DNA of 64,000 bases from Bagarius yarrelli. Taxonomy: Eukaryota > Chordata > Actinopteri > Siluriformes > Sisoridae. Location: contig VCAZ01000094.1 of assembly GCA_005784505.1 (NCBI GenBank), positions 826,501 through 890,500 on the forward strand, in the 5' to 3' direction. The notes beneath the pieces were generated by a model that saw nothing but the letters and a program-made list of their open reading frames with translations, did no database searches and was not told the DNA's origin. Below are positions 1-13,132 of this stretch, piece after piece. The position numbers and the translations under genes were made by a program. Every line of letters begins with the position of its first letter. Position 1 is the stretch's first letter.

Positions 1-1103
1 TATTTTGGTAGCCTAACTGGAGGATAAATAGCTCCGGGATGTCGGGCTAGCAATTTTGCGAGCCGTGCACAGAATGCATTGTGGTGCTGCAATTTGCACT
101 CAATCCCACAATTTTATTGCAACAGAAACACCTAAAAACATTGCAACGCACATCGCATCATTGTAAAAGTGCTGCCGTACAGTCAGTAATTCGAACCCGC
201 AACAATATCGACTAAAACACACACAGACGCACAAAAAAACAAAAAAAAAAAAAAACAAAAACACACTTTCTTTGATGGTTTTTTTGCAGCCATAAAATAA
301 TAGAATAAAAGTAATTATCAATGGATTAATGATCAATGATTTTTCAGATCGATTGAAGAAATTTTAATCAAACAGCCATTCCTAGTTGTAAAATTAAAGC
401 CGCACAATTACACTACCACCACCAGTGTGTATTTTTCTTGGCTTACAGTCAAAATTACTGTTAGAACTGCTGCTATAGAAAAAAATCACTACTTTATAAA
501 TCACTACTTAGGAACCAATCAGAAAGTCAATAGCAATGTGGAAATTAGATATATATATATATATATATATAAAATAAATAAATTTCATCCACTAAACAGA
601 TTAATCTGCACACCAGCAGTGCCACAGTTCAGGGCAGAAATTCAGTAAATCCCAGGGCTCCTGCAGCTGACCAGAGTGTATGAACAAATCATTAAAGAGC
701 CCTTGGGAAAAAAACAAACAAAAAAAAAAACAGGTCAGGCAAGAAGCCTTTTTTTTTCTTTGAAGCTGATCGCATAATCAGTGGGTCGCACCTCAGGGGG
801 GCATTCAAAGACTTGACGCACTCAAAACAGTTCTGCTCTGGAGGAAGGCTAAAATCAGGCCACTGTTGCCAGATCGAACCCAGAAACATCTGCAGGAACA
901 CGGGTGGGAACTGGTGTGTGCGTAAATTTATACTTCAAAATCAAGAACGAACATTTTCCCCTCAAACCTCAACACACACACACACACACACACCTACATA
1001 CATACACACACACCTACACAGACACACACCTAATACAGACGTAAATTCACGTGCCTCACGTGCCCCTGCGTGCGATGTGTATTGGCGAGTGTATTGTTCT
1101 CAC
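1..1103. other. CWC22 intron 14 (left part)
   Basis: No CWC22 exon recognised. Contains an A-rich run near 240, a (TA)n block at 548-571, a (CA)n-type block at 970-1030 and a possible decayed retroelement reading frame at 745-900. Confidence 0.6.
745..900 (-). mobile_element. Possible decayed Ty3/Gypsy pol fragment (RT-RNase H link)
   Basis: The minus-strand frame reads FSLPPEQNCFECVKSLNAPL then RCDPLIMRSAS. This resembles the reverse transcriptase-RNase H connection of Ty3/Gypsy elements (aromatic, E, AFE.vK, APvL, PD, DAS). The expected TDAS has become RSAS and the flanks show no further homology. Weak. Confidence 0.3.
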
Positions 1104-1182
1104 CTGGACTGAATGGCCAGATAAATGGTACGGCGAAACGAGACTAGGTTCACTTCCGTCTGGTCGAAAATGGTGACTTTGT
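1104..1182 (-). CDS. cwc22: CWC22 coding exon 14 (MA3 start)
   Basis: Encodes DKVTIFDQTEVNLVSFRRTI then YLAIQS and two bases of Ser. It matches the human start of the MA3 domain. I chose the acceptor AACGAAG|AC because it keeps the phase; it is followed upstream (left to right) by a long poly-pyrimidine run on the coding strand. The next exon (LDFEECAHK in human) was not found in 1-1103. Confidence 0.9.
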
Positions 1183-4100
1183 CTTCGTTTAAGGTCACAA
1201 ACCAAAAACGAGAAGAAAAAAAAAAAAAAAAAAAAAGACAAGGTTAATAATGATAAAGACATGATGGGTCATGTGACCTGTTCTCCCCTGCAGAGGTCAA
1301 TAGTGAGCTTGTTCTATATATAAAGACAACAGGACGCCACCAAGGTGCAATCAATCATATACAATCACACCGAGTCTTTAAACATACAAAATAAATCCAG
1401 CACTACCAAATCTTCAGTACTTTCACACAAATAAACATTCTAACAGAGACTGAATATTCTACCTACACCACACATTTAACTGTAGGACCAGGACGAGTAA
1501 AAGGACATCTGGAAGCTTAACATTTAGGTTTAAATCCCAGCACTACCGAGCCGCCACTGCTGGGCCCCGGAGCAAGGACCTTAAACCTCAACTGCTCAGT
1601 TGGATAAGACAAATCTAAGGGCATCTACCAAAACATGATCTGATCTTTATTTTAGTTATGGTACAAAAAAAAAAGAACCACCAGTCAATGTTGTCTGTGG
1701 CTTTTGATTGGTTTAGACCAATCGCCAGGAGGAAATGTGAAGCATGGTGGTGGGTGCATCACGTTCAATGTAAAAAAAAAAAAAAAAAACAAAAAAAACG
1801 GAAAGCAGTCGTCCACTACGTAAAGCTAAATATGAAATGAACGACGCAACCAAATTACCTTCTCCACCTTCTGCATCTTCATCGTCATCTTCGTCTTCAT
1901 CATCATCGTCATCGCTGCCTTCTGCATCGTCTCCTTCGTCGCTGCTTCCTTCGTCCAGAATTTCTGTTTAATTTAAAAAAAAAAAAAAAACAACAAACAA
2001 TAAACAAAAGAAAGCCCTTAAATTCTCTTTTCATTAAGGATAAAAAGCAAAGTTTTGGAAACAACATTCCTGTTAATTAGAAATAGACGAAACCTTCTAA
2101 ACCTGCGTGTGAGAGTGGGCGTGGCCTAGTGGTGCTCTAAGCCTGCAAGACCAAAAGTGCTGAAAGATCCACCAACCGAATCTCAAAGACGACTCGGTTC
2201 AGCATTCACAGGATTAATAAAGGCAAACACTAGCCCATTAGCACCCCCCCCCCCCACCCAAACACACCCACCCCACTGCCCCACTCCTGATTACTGAACA
2301 GCACAATGTCCCAAATTTGGTAGAGTTTATTATTATTAGAACTCCGACACATACTGAAAATATAGTCTCATGATTAACAGTGAGAAAATTTTTAGCCATC
2401 ATCAATGTAACGTCAGTGGGCGGAGCTAACGAGCAGCAGTACTGTTACATTCACTTCTTCGCTTAATTTCTTCACTTTCTGCTGCAATGTAACAGCACCA
2501 GTTACAGAAAAAAAAAAATACACAATTACTCTATAATTATAATATTTCAATAATATATCTGTTTTTAAATTGCTTTTAATTTGTCTTTATCATATCCTGT
2601 CTTTGTAGATGTGCGAAAATATTCTACGTGAATGTTAACACTTACGGGGAAACGTATTAGTAAACAGTCCTGAAACTGGTCCCTCATCGTTGACTTACCC
2701 TTCTTAATCGTCTTGTACTTCTCCTCGTTCTCCAGGAAGTCAGGATCCATCTTGAAGACATCTGTACGGTAAACAGAAAACAGGGTTTTAACCCTATTCG
2801 TTAGCAAATTTAAGTCTCTCGGCAGTAATTACCCAGGCAGAATCCTGGGTATGAGACGTGATTTATTGTAAAAAAAAAAAATAGACCTTAATGTGATAAT
2901 AGCTGTTTCTACATCCTGGCTAAATTGTACACATTATTAAACATGCGCTATTGTATTTTCCGAAGGAAAGCGACATGCCGAGACGGCGGAAAGGTCAGAC
3001 GAGGAAATGGGAGACAGCTTCACATGGAGCACCGATTTAATTCGGCGACAAGACTTCGAAGAGGATAATCAGCCACCGAACGCTGCGCGAGTTGCGTCGG
3101 GGTGAAGTAGCGCTGTTAAGAGGTCGAATTCCTTTAACTGTGCATTATATTGGAATATTTTACGGATCAGGACAAAACAAATATGCCAAAGACTTTTAAC
3201 TTTTGCTTAACTGTATCCCGTGTCCAACACCAAAACATTCTGATATCCAATCATAAGCTTCATTTCAAAGCTTCTGATTGGTTACAGGGACAATTTTGGT
3301 GGAAAGCCATTGTCCTACTGGATGCAGGAGCATTTTCAGGCAGGACATAATATTAAATTAAATAAACAGCCGGTTTTTGGGGTGATAAACTATAAATAAT
3401 TGGGTAGAATGGATTTTCGGCAGTCACAGGAAAAATTTGTGGGTCTTTAGATTGATTACAGGGGCAGTTTTGGGGTGATAAACCATGTCAGACTGGGTTC
3501 AGAGTTTTTTTTTCCCCAGAAAGGATTCCATGTCAAAATGGTAACAGAAAAACATTTACGGTATTTTTGCACATTTTTAGGCAGTTATTTTGGGGCAATT
3601 ATTTATAGTGGACTGATTACAGGGCAGTTTTTGGGAAATAAACCATGTCAGACTGGCCGCAGGTGTATTTTTTCTGGACAGATTCTTTGTCAGAATGGTA
3701 ACAGAAACAATTTCCGGCATTTATGCACATTTTTGGGCAGTTATTTAGGGGCATTTATCCACAATAATGCATATCTGACTGATTACAGGGGCAGTTTTGG
3801 GGAGATAATTCATGTCAGACTGGCTGCAGGGGTATTTTTTCAGGACGGATTCTATGTCAGAATAGTAACAGAAGAATTTTCCGGTATTTATGCACATTTT
3901 GGGCAGTTATTTGGAGATATTTATGGGCTGTAATTCATATTGGATTGATTACGGGGCAGTTTTTGGGAGATAATCCATGTCAGACCGGCTGCAGGGGTAT
4001 TTTGGGTCGTTATCTGCCTCAGAGTGTTTTTTTTTTTTACTAGGTAGGCTTCTATGTTAGAATGGATGAAGGTGCAGTTTTTGAGGTTTACAGGAAACTC

Positions 4101-7100
4101 AGATGGGTTACAGGGGCAGTTTTGAGTGACGATCACTTTCTGCTGGGGGTAATGTAAATTCTGGGTGTTTAGGGGTTTTTCATTTGGGTCAGATTTGCTA
4201 AAAGGGCAATTTTTGGAAAGACATTAAGGTTTGATTGGTAGCAAGGCAGTTGTCTGTCTGTCTGGTGGTGGGGAAAGGGTAGCACAGAGGTTAAGGTCTA
4301 GGGTTTATTTACCAGCACACCAAAACTGCCACCACTGGGCCCTCAAACAAGGCCCCTAACCCTCACCTTGATAGCTATAAGACACTCGGGAGTCTACCAG
4401 ACAGTAGAAATCTAAATTAATCTATGGCAGGTAATTGATGGGTACCAATCCAATGTCAGACTGATTATAGAGCATTTCATGGGCAGGAACGGCAGTCTGA
4501 CTAGTTAGAAGGGTAATTTCTGGTGCAGAAGATGAAGTATTGGGGCAAATGGGTCACAATAATCCCGGTTTGGGGTGACCTCCTTTATCTGGTTTGTGTG
4601 TAATCGTTCTTACTCAGCACGTCCTCTTGGTTGTAGTCGTCCTCTAGAGGAAGCATGTGGGTGAACTGCTCTTCATCCTCCACCAGGTCCAGACCTTCTG
4701 GAATAACAGGATGGTCCTTAAAGCCATCCTTCCTGATGGCGAACATCACCTCAATCATGTACTGCACACGCTTATCGATCTCCGACTCATGCAGGATGTT
4801 CCTCAGACGCTCGAAGATGGCTAAGGGGGAAAGAGAAGAAGAATCAGAAGCTAATCTATTTAGATTCAAGTCCAAAGCATTGATTTAAAGTTGAGTTAAC
4901 ATGTAGAACAAGCTTCGGAAATAAAGGTCTAAGCAGCAGTGATGCATCTCATTACCTTCACATTCAACACGTCTGAAAGCTCTTACACCAGAGAGATTAA
5001 CGAGGTTTTTCGCAGGACAGCTAGACGCTATAAATTATTCACGTTACTTCTGTCGCTATAATCAGCACTTAGACGAAGGCCAAACTCATAACTGTCCTAC
5101 TTTTTTCAAACTTCTAGCACTACTTGTTCGTCTAAGGTAGTCCTGACAGAAACGTGCATTAAACTAACAGACTAGCACGCAGTCACCTCTAGAGAGAGTT
5201 CTGATTTTTTGGGGTAACTGTAAACACAGTATTACAGGCAGCAATGTGAGCATAAGTCCTCAAAAAAAAAAAAAGCTCTTCTACGTTTGGGAATGTACCA
5301 TTAATGCCACGGGGGGAAACTTCTGTGAGTTTGAGGCCACACTCTTTCAGGAAGCTGATGGCCACCTCCACGCTGTCATCAGTGGGTCGTTCCAGGAGCA
5401 GAGTCAGCATCTCCAAACACAGCACTTCATGAGCCTTTTAAAAACACACACACACACACACACACATGAATGACCTCACCTTTAGACTATAGCTCCATCT
5501 GCATTGTCTGTCTCTGTTCGTTATTGCATATCTGCGTCTGCCTGTCTGTCCCTGTCCATTACTGTCCATCTGTCCGTGCCCGTCGCTCCCTGTCCGTGCC
5601 TGTCTCTCTTTCTCTATGGCTGTGTGTTAGTTCGTACCCATGCTTTCCCGCCTGTGTAGGTCTGCCTGCCCTTCCTCAACCATTTCTGTCTATTTCTGTC
5701 TACGTCCCTATTATTTCTGCTTATCTGTCCACCCGCCCGTCCGTCTGCCTAGATACATGTTGTTCTGCCCGCCCTTCTCAAGCATGTCTGTCTGCCTAAG
5801 CCATGCTTTTCTTAAACCATCCAGTTTTTCTTATAATACCGTCGATATTACTTATATACCATCAATACTCGCTGCTTATCCTCCGTTCACTGAACAGATA
5901 AAGTGGTAAAGACGATGGCACGTACCACATTCTGATTGATGAGGTGAGCCACAAACTTGGAGGCTGTAAGACATTGTTGCTGGAGGAAAAAAAAGAGAGA
6001 AACAGAATAAAGTGAATTCAGACCTTCACGGCTGGTGCATGAATGTCCACGGAACCTATAAAGCCTGACATTTTATTTCGATTAGATTTGCGAATGGATT
6101 CTAAATGTGAATTTTGCAGTTTCGGGATAATAAAAATAACCGTAATAAGTGACTATTTCAAGCTGCAACCTCCATCTAAAAGTACAGAAGGTGAGAATTT
6201 TTTTTTGTGTTGGTAAAGGTGAAGATGAGCGGCGTTTACTTTGTCGTTTCTTCTGTAGCCTTTACGGAAGTTCAGGACGAGCCTCTTGAGGATGAGCTCT
6301 CCAACCTGGGGGAATTTAGTGTTGATGATGGCAACCACGGCAGCGTAGACGTGGGTAAAGATGGGAGACGCGCTCTGAGCTTGGAGCACAGACCTCGCCA
6401 GCAGACCCCTGAACACACACACACACTTTTATAACACAAATAATAGCCGTTTGTTTCCTAGAATTAAGAAAAAAAGGGTGAAAGGGTAACTCAGTGTTTA
6501 AGGTGTTAAACTGCTGACTTGTTTAATTTCTGGAACCACCAAGCTGCCAGTGCTGGGCCCCTGATCAAGGCCCCTTCCCCCCCCCCCCCCACCTATCGGT
6601 TCTACACACAAAATTTGGGTAAATAATCTATGAAAATTTATTTCAAATTTTATTTGTCTCCTTCATAGTAAAATGTGTTTCTTTGCATATGAGAGGTTGG
6701 GGGTCAGAGCACAGGGTCAGAGAACCCCTGGAGCAGGAAGGGTTAAAGGCTCTTGCTCAAGGACCCAACAGTGGCAGACATGGCGGCGGGTGGGGGTTGA
6801 ACCCAGGTCTTAACCATTTGAGCACCATTGACCCGAAATGCCATAAACGCGGATCAGATGTTAGACTCTTGATAAGAAGGTTGTTCATATCCCAGAAACA
6901 CCAAACCAGCTGCCACCGTTGGGCCCTTAAACTCTTAACTGATATTCCTGATGTTAGTCACTTTGGATAAAAGCGTCTGGCAAATGCCAGTCTGACAACC
7001 AGTTGGACTTAATTTCTCTCTCTTAATTTGCACGTCTGTTAATGTTACTGCTATTGGTAAGTGGCTGTACCTCATTTGCATATTAACGACATCACTGACG

Positions 7101-10100
7101 CTGCTTTATATCACTGATTATTCTACTATTGTTTGCACAGTATTGTAAACATTCTATATTTCTAGTCTATTCTGACTTCTGTGGCAGTTTTATTTCACTG
7201 TGTTTGGTCCTTTGCTGTCCACGATGAATGCCAGGAAAAGTGCATAACTAAGCAATTTTATTGTACAGGGAAACATGTCTTTTAAATAAACGCTCTGAAT
7301 CCTGAATCTTACGTTTAACACCATTAAATAGTTTTAATAAGTTTTAAAATAAAAGTAAAAATACTTCATCAGTAACATGATAAAACCGATAAATCCAGCG
7401 TGGGGATGCAGCGTCGTTACCTGCCACGGATGATATTTTCCTGGAGCAGCTCCTGGATGATGTTGCCGATGTTGGACACGTTCACTTTGTTAATCAGACC
7501 GTTGATGGACTTCTTCAGTGCTTCCCAGCTCATCCTCTGATACGCCAGACTGCAGAGGACAGAAAAACATAAGACAGGGTTATCATACTAAATCTAAATT
7601 TAGTTTTTGGTACTAAAATTAAGCATTCTGTATAAAAATAAAGCAGCGTATATCTGCATTATACCATAAATAAGGAAAAACAGTGTGTGCTGTTTACCAC
7701 ATATACACAATAACCTGCTGCATAAGAAAGTATAACCTATAAAGAGATCTTATCTATCCAACATATTCCTAATAATTCCCATGGAAAGTTTCCATCCTTT
7801 GAATTCCATCCTGGAATCTTAAAGGTTGGAAACCTTTCATGGGAATTAGCAGGAATATATGGGAATTAAAGGGAATAAACTAGGAACTTTTTAATGCAGG
7901 TTAGCCTATAACAGAAAAGTGCACTGTAGGGCTACTGAGGGATAAACGTTCCTCCAGAATATACACCCATAACGTTATTTATAAAAAGGTGCGTTAGTTT
8001 GCTTGCATGACCAAACAAAATGGTTATATTTATTCGTATATACAGTTCATCATTTTCCCAAAAAATAAATCCGCTCATTTCTAAATAATTCAAATGACTT
8101 CCCATGAATCCCGGATTAGTTTCCAACTTCTAATATTCCCAAAATTCCCAGGATAAAGCCGCTAAGGTGAGTTTGTATATATAAATTCGTCAAATAATTT
8201 TTTTTTTACAAACAAATCTGCTAATTTTGAAATAATTTTATAATTGAAATAAACTTCCCAAAAAGATAAAACTACCTTAACTTGTAGAAATCTGATGAAT
8301 CTGATAGCTCTGATCAAATACCAATACCACAAAGGTCGTAAGGTCACCACCCAGGAAGAGCAGTTTCAGTTTGGTAATCAATAAGACAGTAAACATGTCG
8401 GATTTTGATTATTTCCTTTGTTTTATATTAAACTTTCACTCCTGACCTGCTCTTGTCGGTGATTTGGGCCTGCATCATGCGCAGCTTAGCCGGAGGGATG
8501 TATGCTCCACCGGTGCGAGTCAGGATGGGGTCCAGTTCCTCCTTTTTCTTCTTAACTGGAGGCTCATCAGCAGCGGATTTGTCTCTCTGTGATGGAGATG
8601 GAGATCTTCCTCTGCGGGACCTGAACCTATCTCCATCTCGCTCACGGCTGGAGCGCCGATCTGAACGCCTGTCTCCATCCCATTCCCGAGACCTGACATG
8701 GAAGAAACCAACCAACTTTTTTCCTGAACATTATTCCAGACACACCACTTCGAAACACACCATCATTCAGACACATTTCCCCCACATATGTAGACAAACA
8801 ACCTAAATCAAGAAAAGCCCCTTTTCCCCAGACACGCCCCATTGACTAAGTAACTCCCTATTCCCACAAACACACCCACATTTACACAACCACCCCCTAA
8901 GAACCTGATTGCCCCAAGCACACCCTATTCCTGCAAACACACATTTCATCAGAAACCCCATTCCCAAAAACATACCCTCACACAGACCCATAAACTTCCC
9001 CCAGACACACCCCCATACATGCACACATGTACCTAAACCTGCCATCCACACATTGTCATCCACAATCCTACAAACCTCTCAGACAGGGTAACATTTAGAC
9101 ATGCCCCAGGCCCCAAGCACCCAGCAAAGCCCAGCGTAAGCGAGAACAGATATGCTCCAATCGCTATAAGGCTTCTATCACACTCAACATCTGCCCAGAA
9201 ATGTCCACAAGTAAAACTACAACCAAACACATGCAGATCTTTTCTATGTACAGGAAGTAGAGCAGGTAGGAGACCGGAGTTATGTGTTGAACCCTAGTTC
9301 ACCCTTACCTGCGGGCTCGGTCTGTGCGTCTCCGTGGAGACCGAGATCTGGAGCGAGAGCGGGAATATGACTTTCCACTGCCGTTTCTGAGAAAACAGGA
9401 AGGAAGAACGGAATAACTTTTCCAATATTCCCATGAATCTTCGACTTTAAGTTGTGTTGAAACATGCTCCATATCTACCTGTCTTCAGAGGAACCCCTGC
9501 GTCTGGGTTTTCTGCTCTCCTCTTGAGCGTCGTGCTGCAACAGATATAACACGCCTCTGTAAGGACTGGGTGACATCAGCATAGTGAAAAGATGTAGTGT
9601 GTGTGAACACTTAAAAAAAACTGCACTGACCCTGATGTGCGCCACATGGCTCTTCATCCTGTGCATTACACCATCGTCGCTGTCCTCCTCACTGCTGCTG
9701 TCCTCATCTGAGCCACCGGAGCCAGACGAGCGTCTTGGCGGCGTGTCTTGTTTTGCTTGTTCGTCTGCGTTATCTCTTTGCTTTTCTGGAGAACGACTGC
9801 GCCGCTCTTCGTCTGAGGCTTTGTCTACATGTGTAACATCGAGATTTAAAGGAAAAAATGATTAGATTTGAGCGACTTACGTTTTCCTTCTTTATACATT
9901 TGAGCAATGAACTATGACACTGCATATACCACAGTTCCCCTGGGGTATTTGAAGTACCGGGGACGCAACAACGCAACTTTGCCAATGAAGAAGGTGTTTG
10001 TCTTCACTGTAGGAAACAATACCCTGTACTTGTGCCTTTTTGCTTATGAAGTGGTGGCTCATGGTGAAGTTGTTGGACTACCAACCTAAAGATTGTGGGT

Positions 10101-10698
10101 TCAATTCCCAGCTCCACCAAGCTACCACTGCTGGGCCCCTGAGCAAAACCCTTAACCCCCAATCAAACCTTATTCCTGCAAACACACCACACATTTCATC
10201 AGTCACCCCATTTCCAATAACATACAAAAAGCTGTACTCACAATACAATGCGGGAACACTGCCAATAAATGAATTGCACTTTGGTGGTACTGGGGCTTGA
10301 ACCCTGACCTTACATCAACAACCTCGGGCCATTAGCACCCTGCCTGGGTTTTGTTAACTGTGCTGATGTTCTACCTGTTTTTTTTTGATTGGTCAGGTGC
10401 ACATAAAGACAGGATTTTATATAATCTAAGCATTGCATTAGGTTTTATTATTAACTTCCAACACAGCATGACATCGTTACCGGGAAGCGAAAGTAGCTTT
10501 GCTTTTTATCCACCTTCCCGAGGTTTAATTCAAAGATGCGGACTGCAGAGAAAGAGCGGGTTCTCCGCAGGTGGCTGCTTAAAGCCGAAACGGCAGGAAG
10601 GTCGCCGGTGGTACAGTGAAAGGTCAGTTACTCTTAGCACAAAGATTGAAAGAATGATGACGTCCGAAACGTTTCTGCTGAAAAAAAAAAATTCCCCA

Positions 10699-10737
<39 letters not shown>

Positions 10738-12868
10738 AAGCACGTATCCGACTTTATAATAGATTTAACCCTTTATTTCTACGCTGTGCCACTCTTTTGG
10801 GACAGAGTCGCTGTGTCTTGCCTACTCTGCTCCCTGGACCATAAACTGGACCACACCTGACTCCAGCTCTGCTCTTCAGGACTGTTATGAATGCACTAAC
10901 TGGCAGATGTTTGGGGACGCTGCTACCAACAGCAACTCTATTATCCTAAAGGAGTTCACGGCATCAGTGACCAGCTACATCAGCAAGTGCATTAATTAAC
11001 GAGACCGCCTCTGAAACACTGCATGCTCGAACCAGAAGGCGTGGATGGCCACAGATCAAGGGACAAAGCGGACCTAAAAACAGCAAGGGACAAACTGTCT
11101 TGTGTTATCAGATAAGCCATGAGAATCCATGTGGCACGGCGTCCAGAAGATCACTTTCAGCAGATTGTGCAGAACAAGTGGCAGATGTCTTCACAGACAT
11201 CTTTAACATTCCCCTGTGCATCGTTGATGCCTCAGAACTACTACCATCGTCCCTGTGCCAAGAATTCAACAGTCTCATGTCTCAATGACTACCGTCCCGT
11301 CTCACTTGATAAAGTACCTCAAGAGGCTTGTTGACCCTTCCATCTATTGCTTATCGTCCAAACTGTTCCATGGATGATGCCATTGCCACAACCCTCACAC
11401 ATTTGGCCAATAGGGACACTTTGTTTGGACAATGATAACAGTATAAAGAGTTTGAGTGCATCTTACCCCTTCTCCTCATGTGCCGGTCTCCATCGGCGTC
11501 ACTGTCGTATGAAGAGCTGGAGCTCCTGGTGGTCCTCTCAGGATCACTGCTTTCTTCGGGAGTGGGATGCTGAGGAAACACAGAGCATATGTTCGGCTGA
11601 AAGTGTTTTCTGTGTCTGATTCCAGAATAAAGTCAAACCCTTCGGGTTAACACGGGTGGGCCCCTGAGCAAGGCCCTTAACCAAGTGCTCAGTTTGATCA
11701 ATGTAAGTTGCTATGTTTAATAAATGGACGGTTCTGGAAACCATCAAGTCTATCTGGCAACACCGTCAGCCAGCTCAGTCACAAATACAGCGTTTTTCAC
11801 TCGGTTTCTCCAAAATCTGTCCAGGGTTACGATCAACAACGCGAGTCAAATGATCCAAACCCTGTATCATACATTGGCAACCAAGAACCATTATAGCTGT
11901 GTGCTACCAACCGATAAGGAAGAGACAAAAAAATCCTCACAGCTGGAGTGTTGGAGAGGAGTTGGTTTACATACACTTTGGTTTCTTATGAAGAAGTGGT
12001 GGCTTAGTGGTTAAGGTGTTGGACTGATACCAGAAAGACCAGGGTTCGATTCCCCTGTTCGATTAAGTCGTTCTGGATAAGGATGTCTGCCAAATGCTGT
12101 AAATGTGAATTTAAACATTCATATGTGATTGGTGGACACTTCCTCACTTGGGTCCAGTATGTCTGGGTCATAACCACCAGCTGCTGAAGGTGAATTACAC
12201 ATTTGTCCATTTTTTTTTTTGGTCTACCAGTGGATCATGGATAAAATTAGCTATTACAATATGATCGTTCTCCTTAATGCTCCTCACTGCTTTTCAAAAG
12301 AGGACACGACCCCAACAGCGAGCTCGCTGAGGCCCCCTTCTGGCTCGGGCACCCCATCCCCTGTTAGGAACGGTGCGAGCGATAAAAAGATGACTAAATT
12401 TTGGTTTAAATACGAGGGTGACTAAAATTAAATTGATCATTTAATAAGAACGAATATTTTAAACCAGCATTTTTTTTTCAGAGTTTAATATATCTTTTAT
12501 TTTGCATGCAGGCATAAAACGTCATTTTCGCTTTAGAAGGTCATTGATTTCCTCCCAGAAACTGTCCCCAAATGTCTCTGAGCGTTGAAGGTTGCCGTCC
12601 CTCTGGTTTAGTGTGACTGATACGACGTCCTGGATAAATAACTTTATCTTCTTTTGAGTTAAATAGAATGAATAGATTTATTCCCTATTATAGGATGGAT
12701 TTTAAAGAGTTTATTATCCGGGGCATTTTTTTATGGTGGTTTAAAGTCTAAAGCTGGGATTTTGCACTCTTTAATTCCTGGAAGCTTTGTGGTGCTGGGA
12801 CTCAAACCCTGATCTTCCAGTTAACAGTCCAGCACCTTGACCACTGCACTACCAAGACCCTTCTTTTG

Positions 12869-12935
<67 letters not shown>

Positions 12936-13081
12936 CAATTGGGTGCATATAAACAATAACCAACCTTAAAATTTGACGTGCTGTGTGACGTCATATCACG
13001 TGACCCGTAATCATACTATGTAGAACACACTTTTTTGACGATCAGGAAGCAGAAAATGTACTGAAATAAAATGTGACGTTT

Positions 13082-13132
<51 letters not shown>

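Larger units (their letters stand above)
2762..4613. other. CWC22 intron 11
   Basis: Contains an unassigned CpG-richer stretch at 2970-3125, a ~166-bp tandem array at 3360-4140 and a family-A SINE at 4264-4400. No exon seen. Confidence 0.6.
6409..7420. other. CWC22 intron 7 with SINE remnants
   Basis: Holds three SINE-like remnants (6476-6640, 6670-6835, 6870-6990) and an AT-rich stretch at 7010-7310 that ends AATAAACGCTCTGAATCCTG, possibly a LINE 3' end. No exon seen. Confidence 0.6.
9825..11466. other. CWC22 intron 2
   Basis: Contains a family-A SINE (10045-10163), a stretch resembling the intron-5 minisatellite (10163-10230), an unassigned CpG-bearing block (10450-10680), an (AC)n run (10699-10734) and a decayed LINE (10860-11445). 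No CWC22 exon needed to satisfy the phases. Confidence 0.65.

Noticed and set aside
1..1103. Further CWC22 exons at the left edge
   Set aside because: Expected LDFEECAHK / KEYMESFEGIFKEQYD peptides are not encoded on the minus strand here.
3475..3933. 152-codon open frame that looks protein-like
   Set aside because: It spans three copies of the 166-bp tandem unit in a CWC22 intron, with repeat-derived peptide and no family recognised.
6207..6434. 75-codon plus-strand open frame VKMSGVYFVVSS...
   Set aside because: Antisense shadow of CWC22 exon 8.
8453..8806. 117-codon plus-strand open frame
   Set aside because: Antisense shadow of CWC22 exon 6, caused by SR-rich codon composition.
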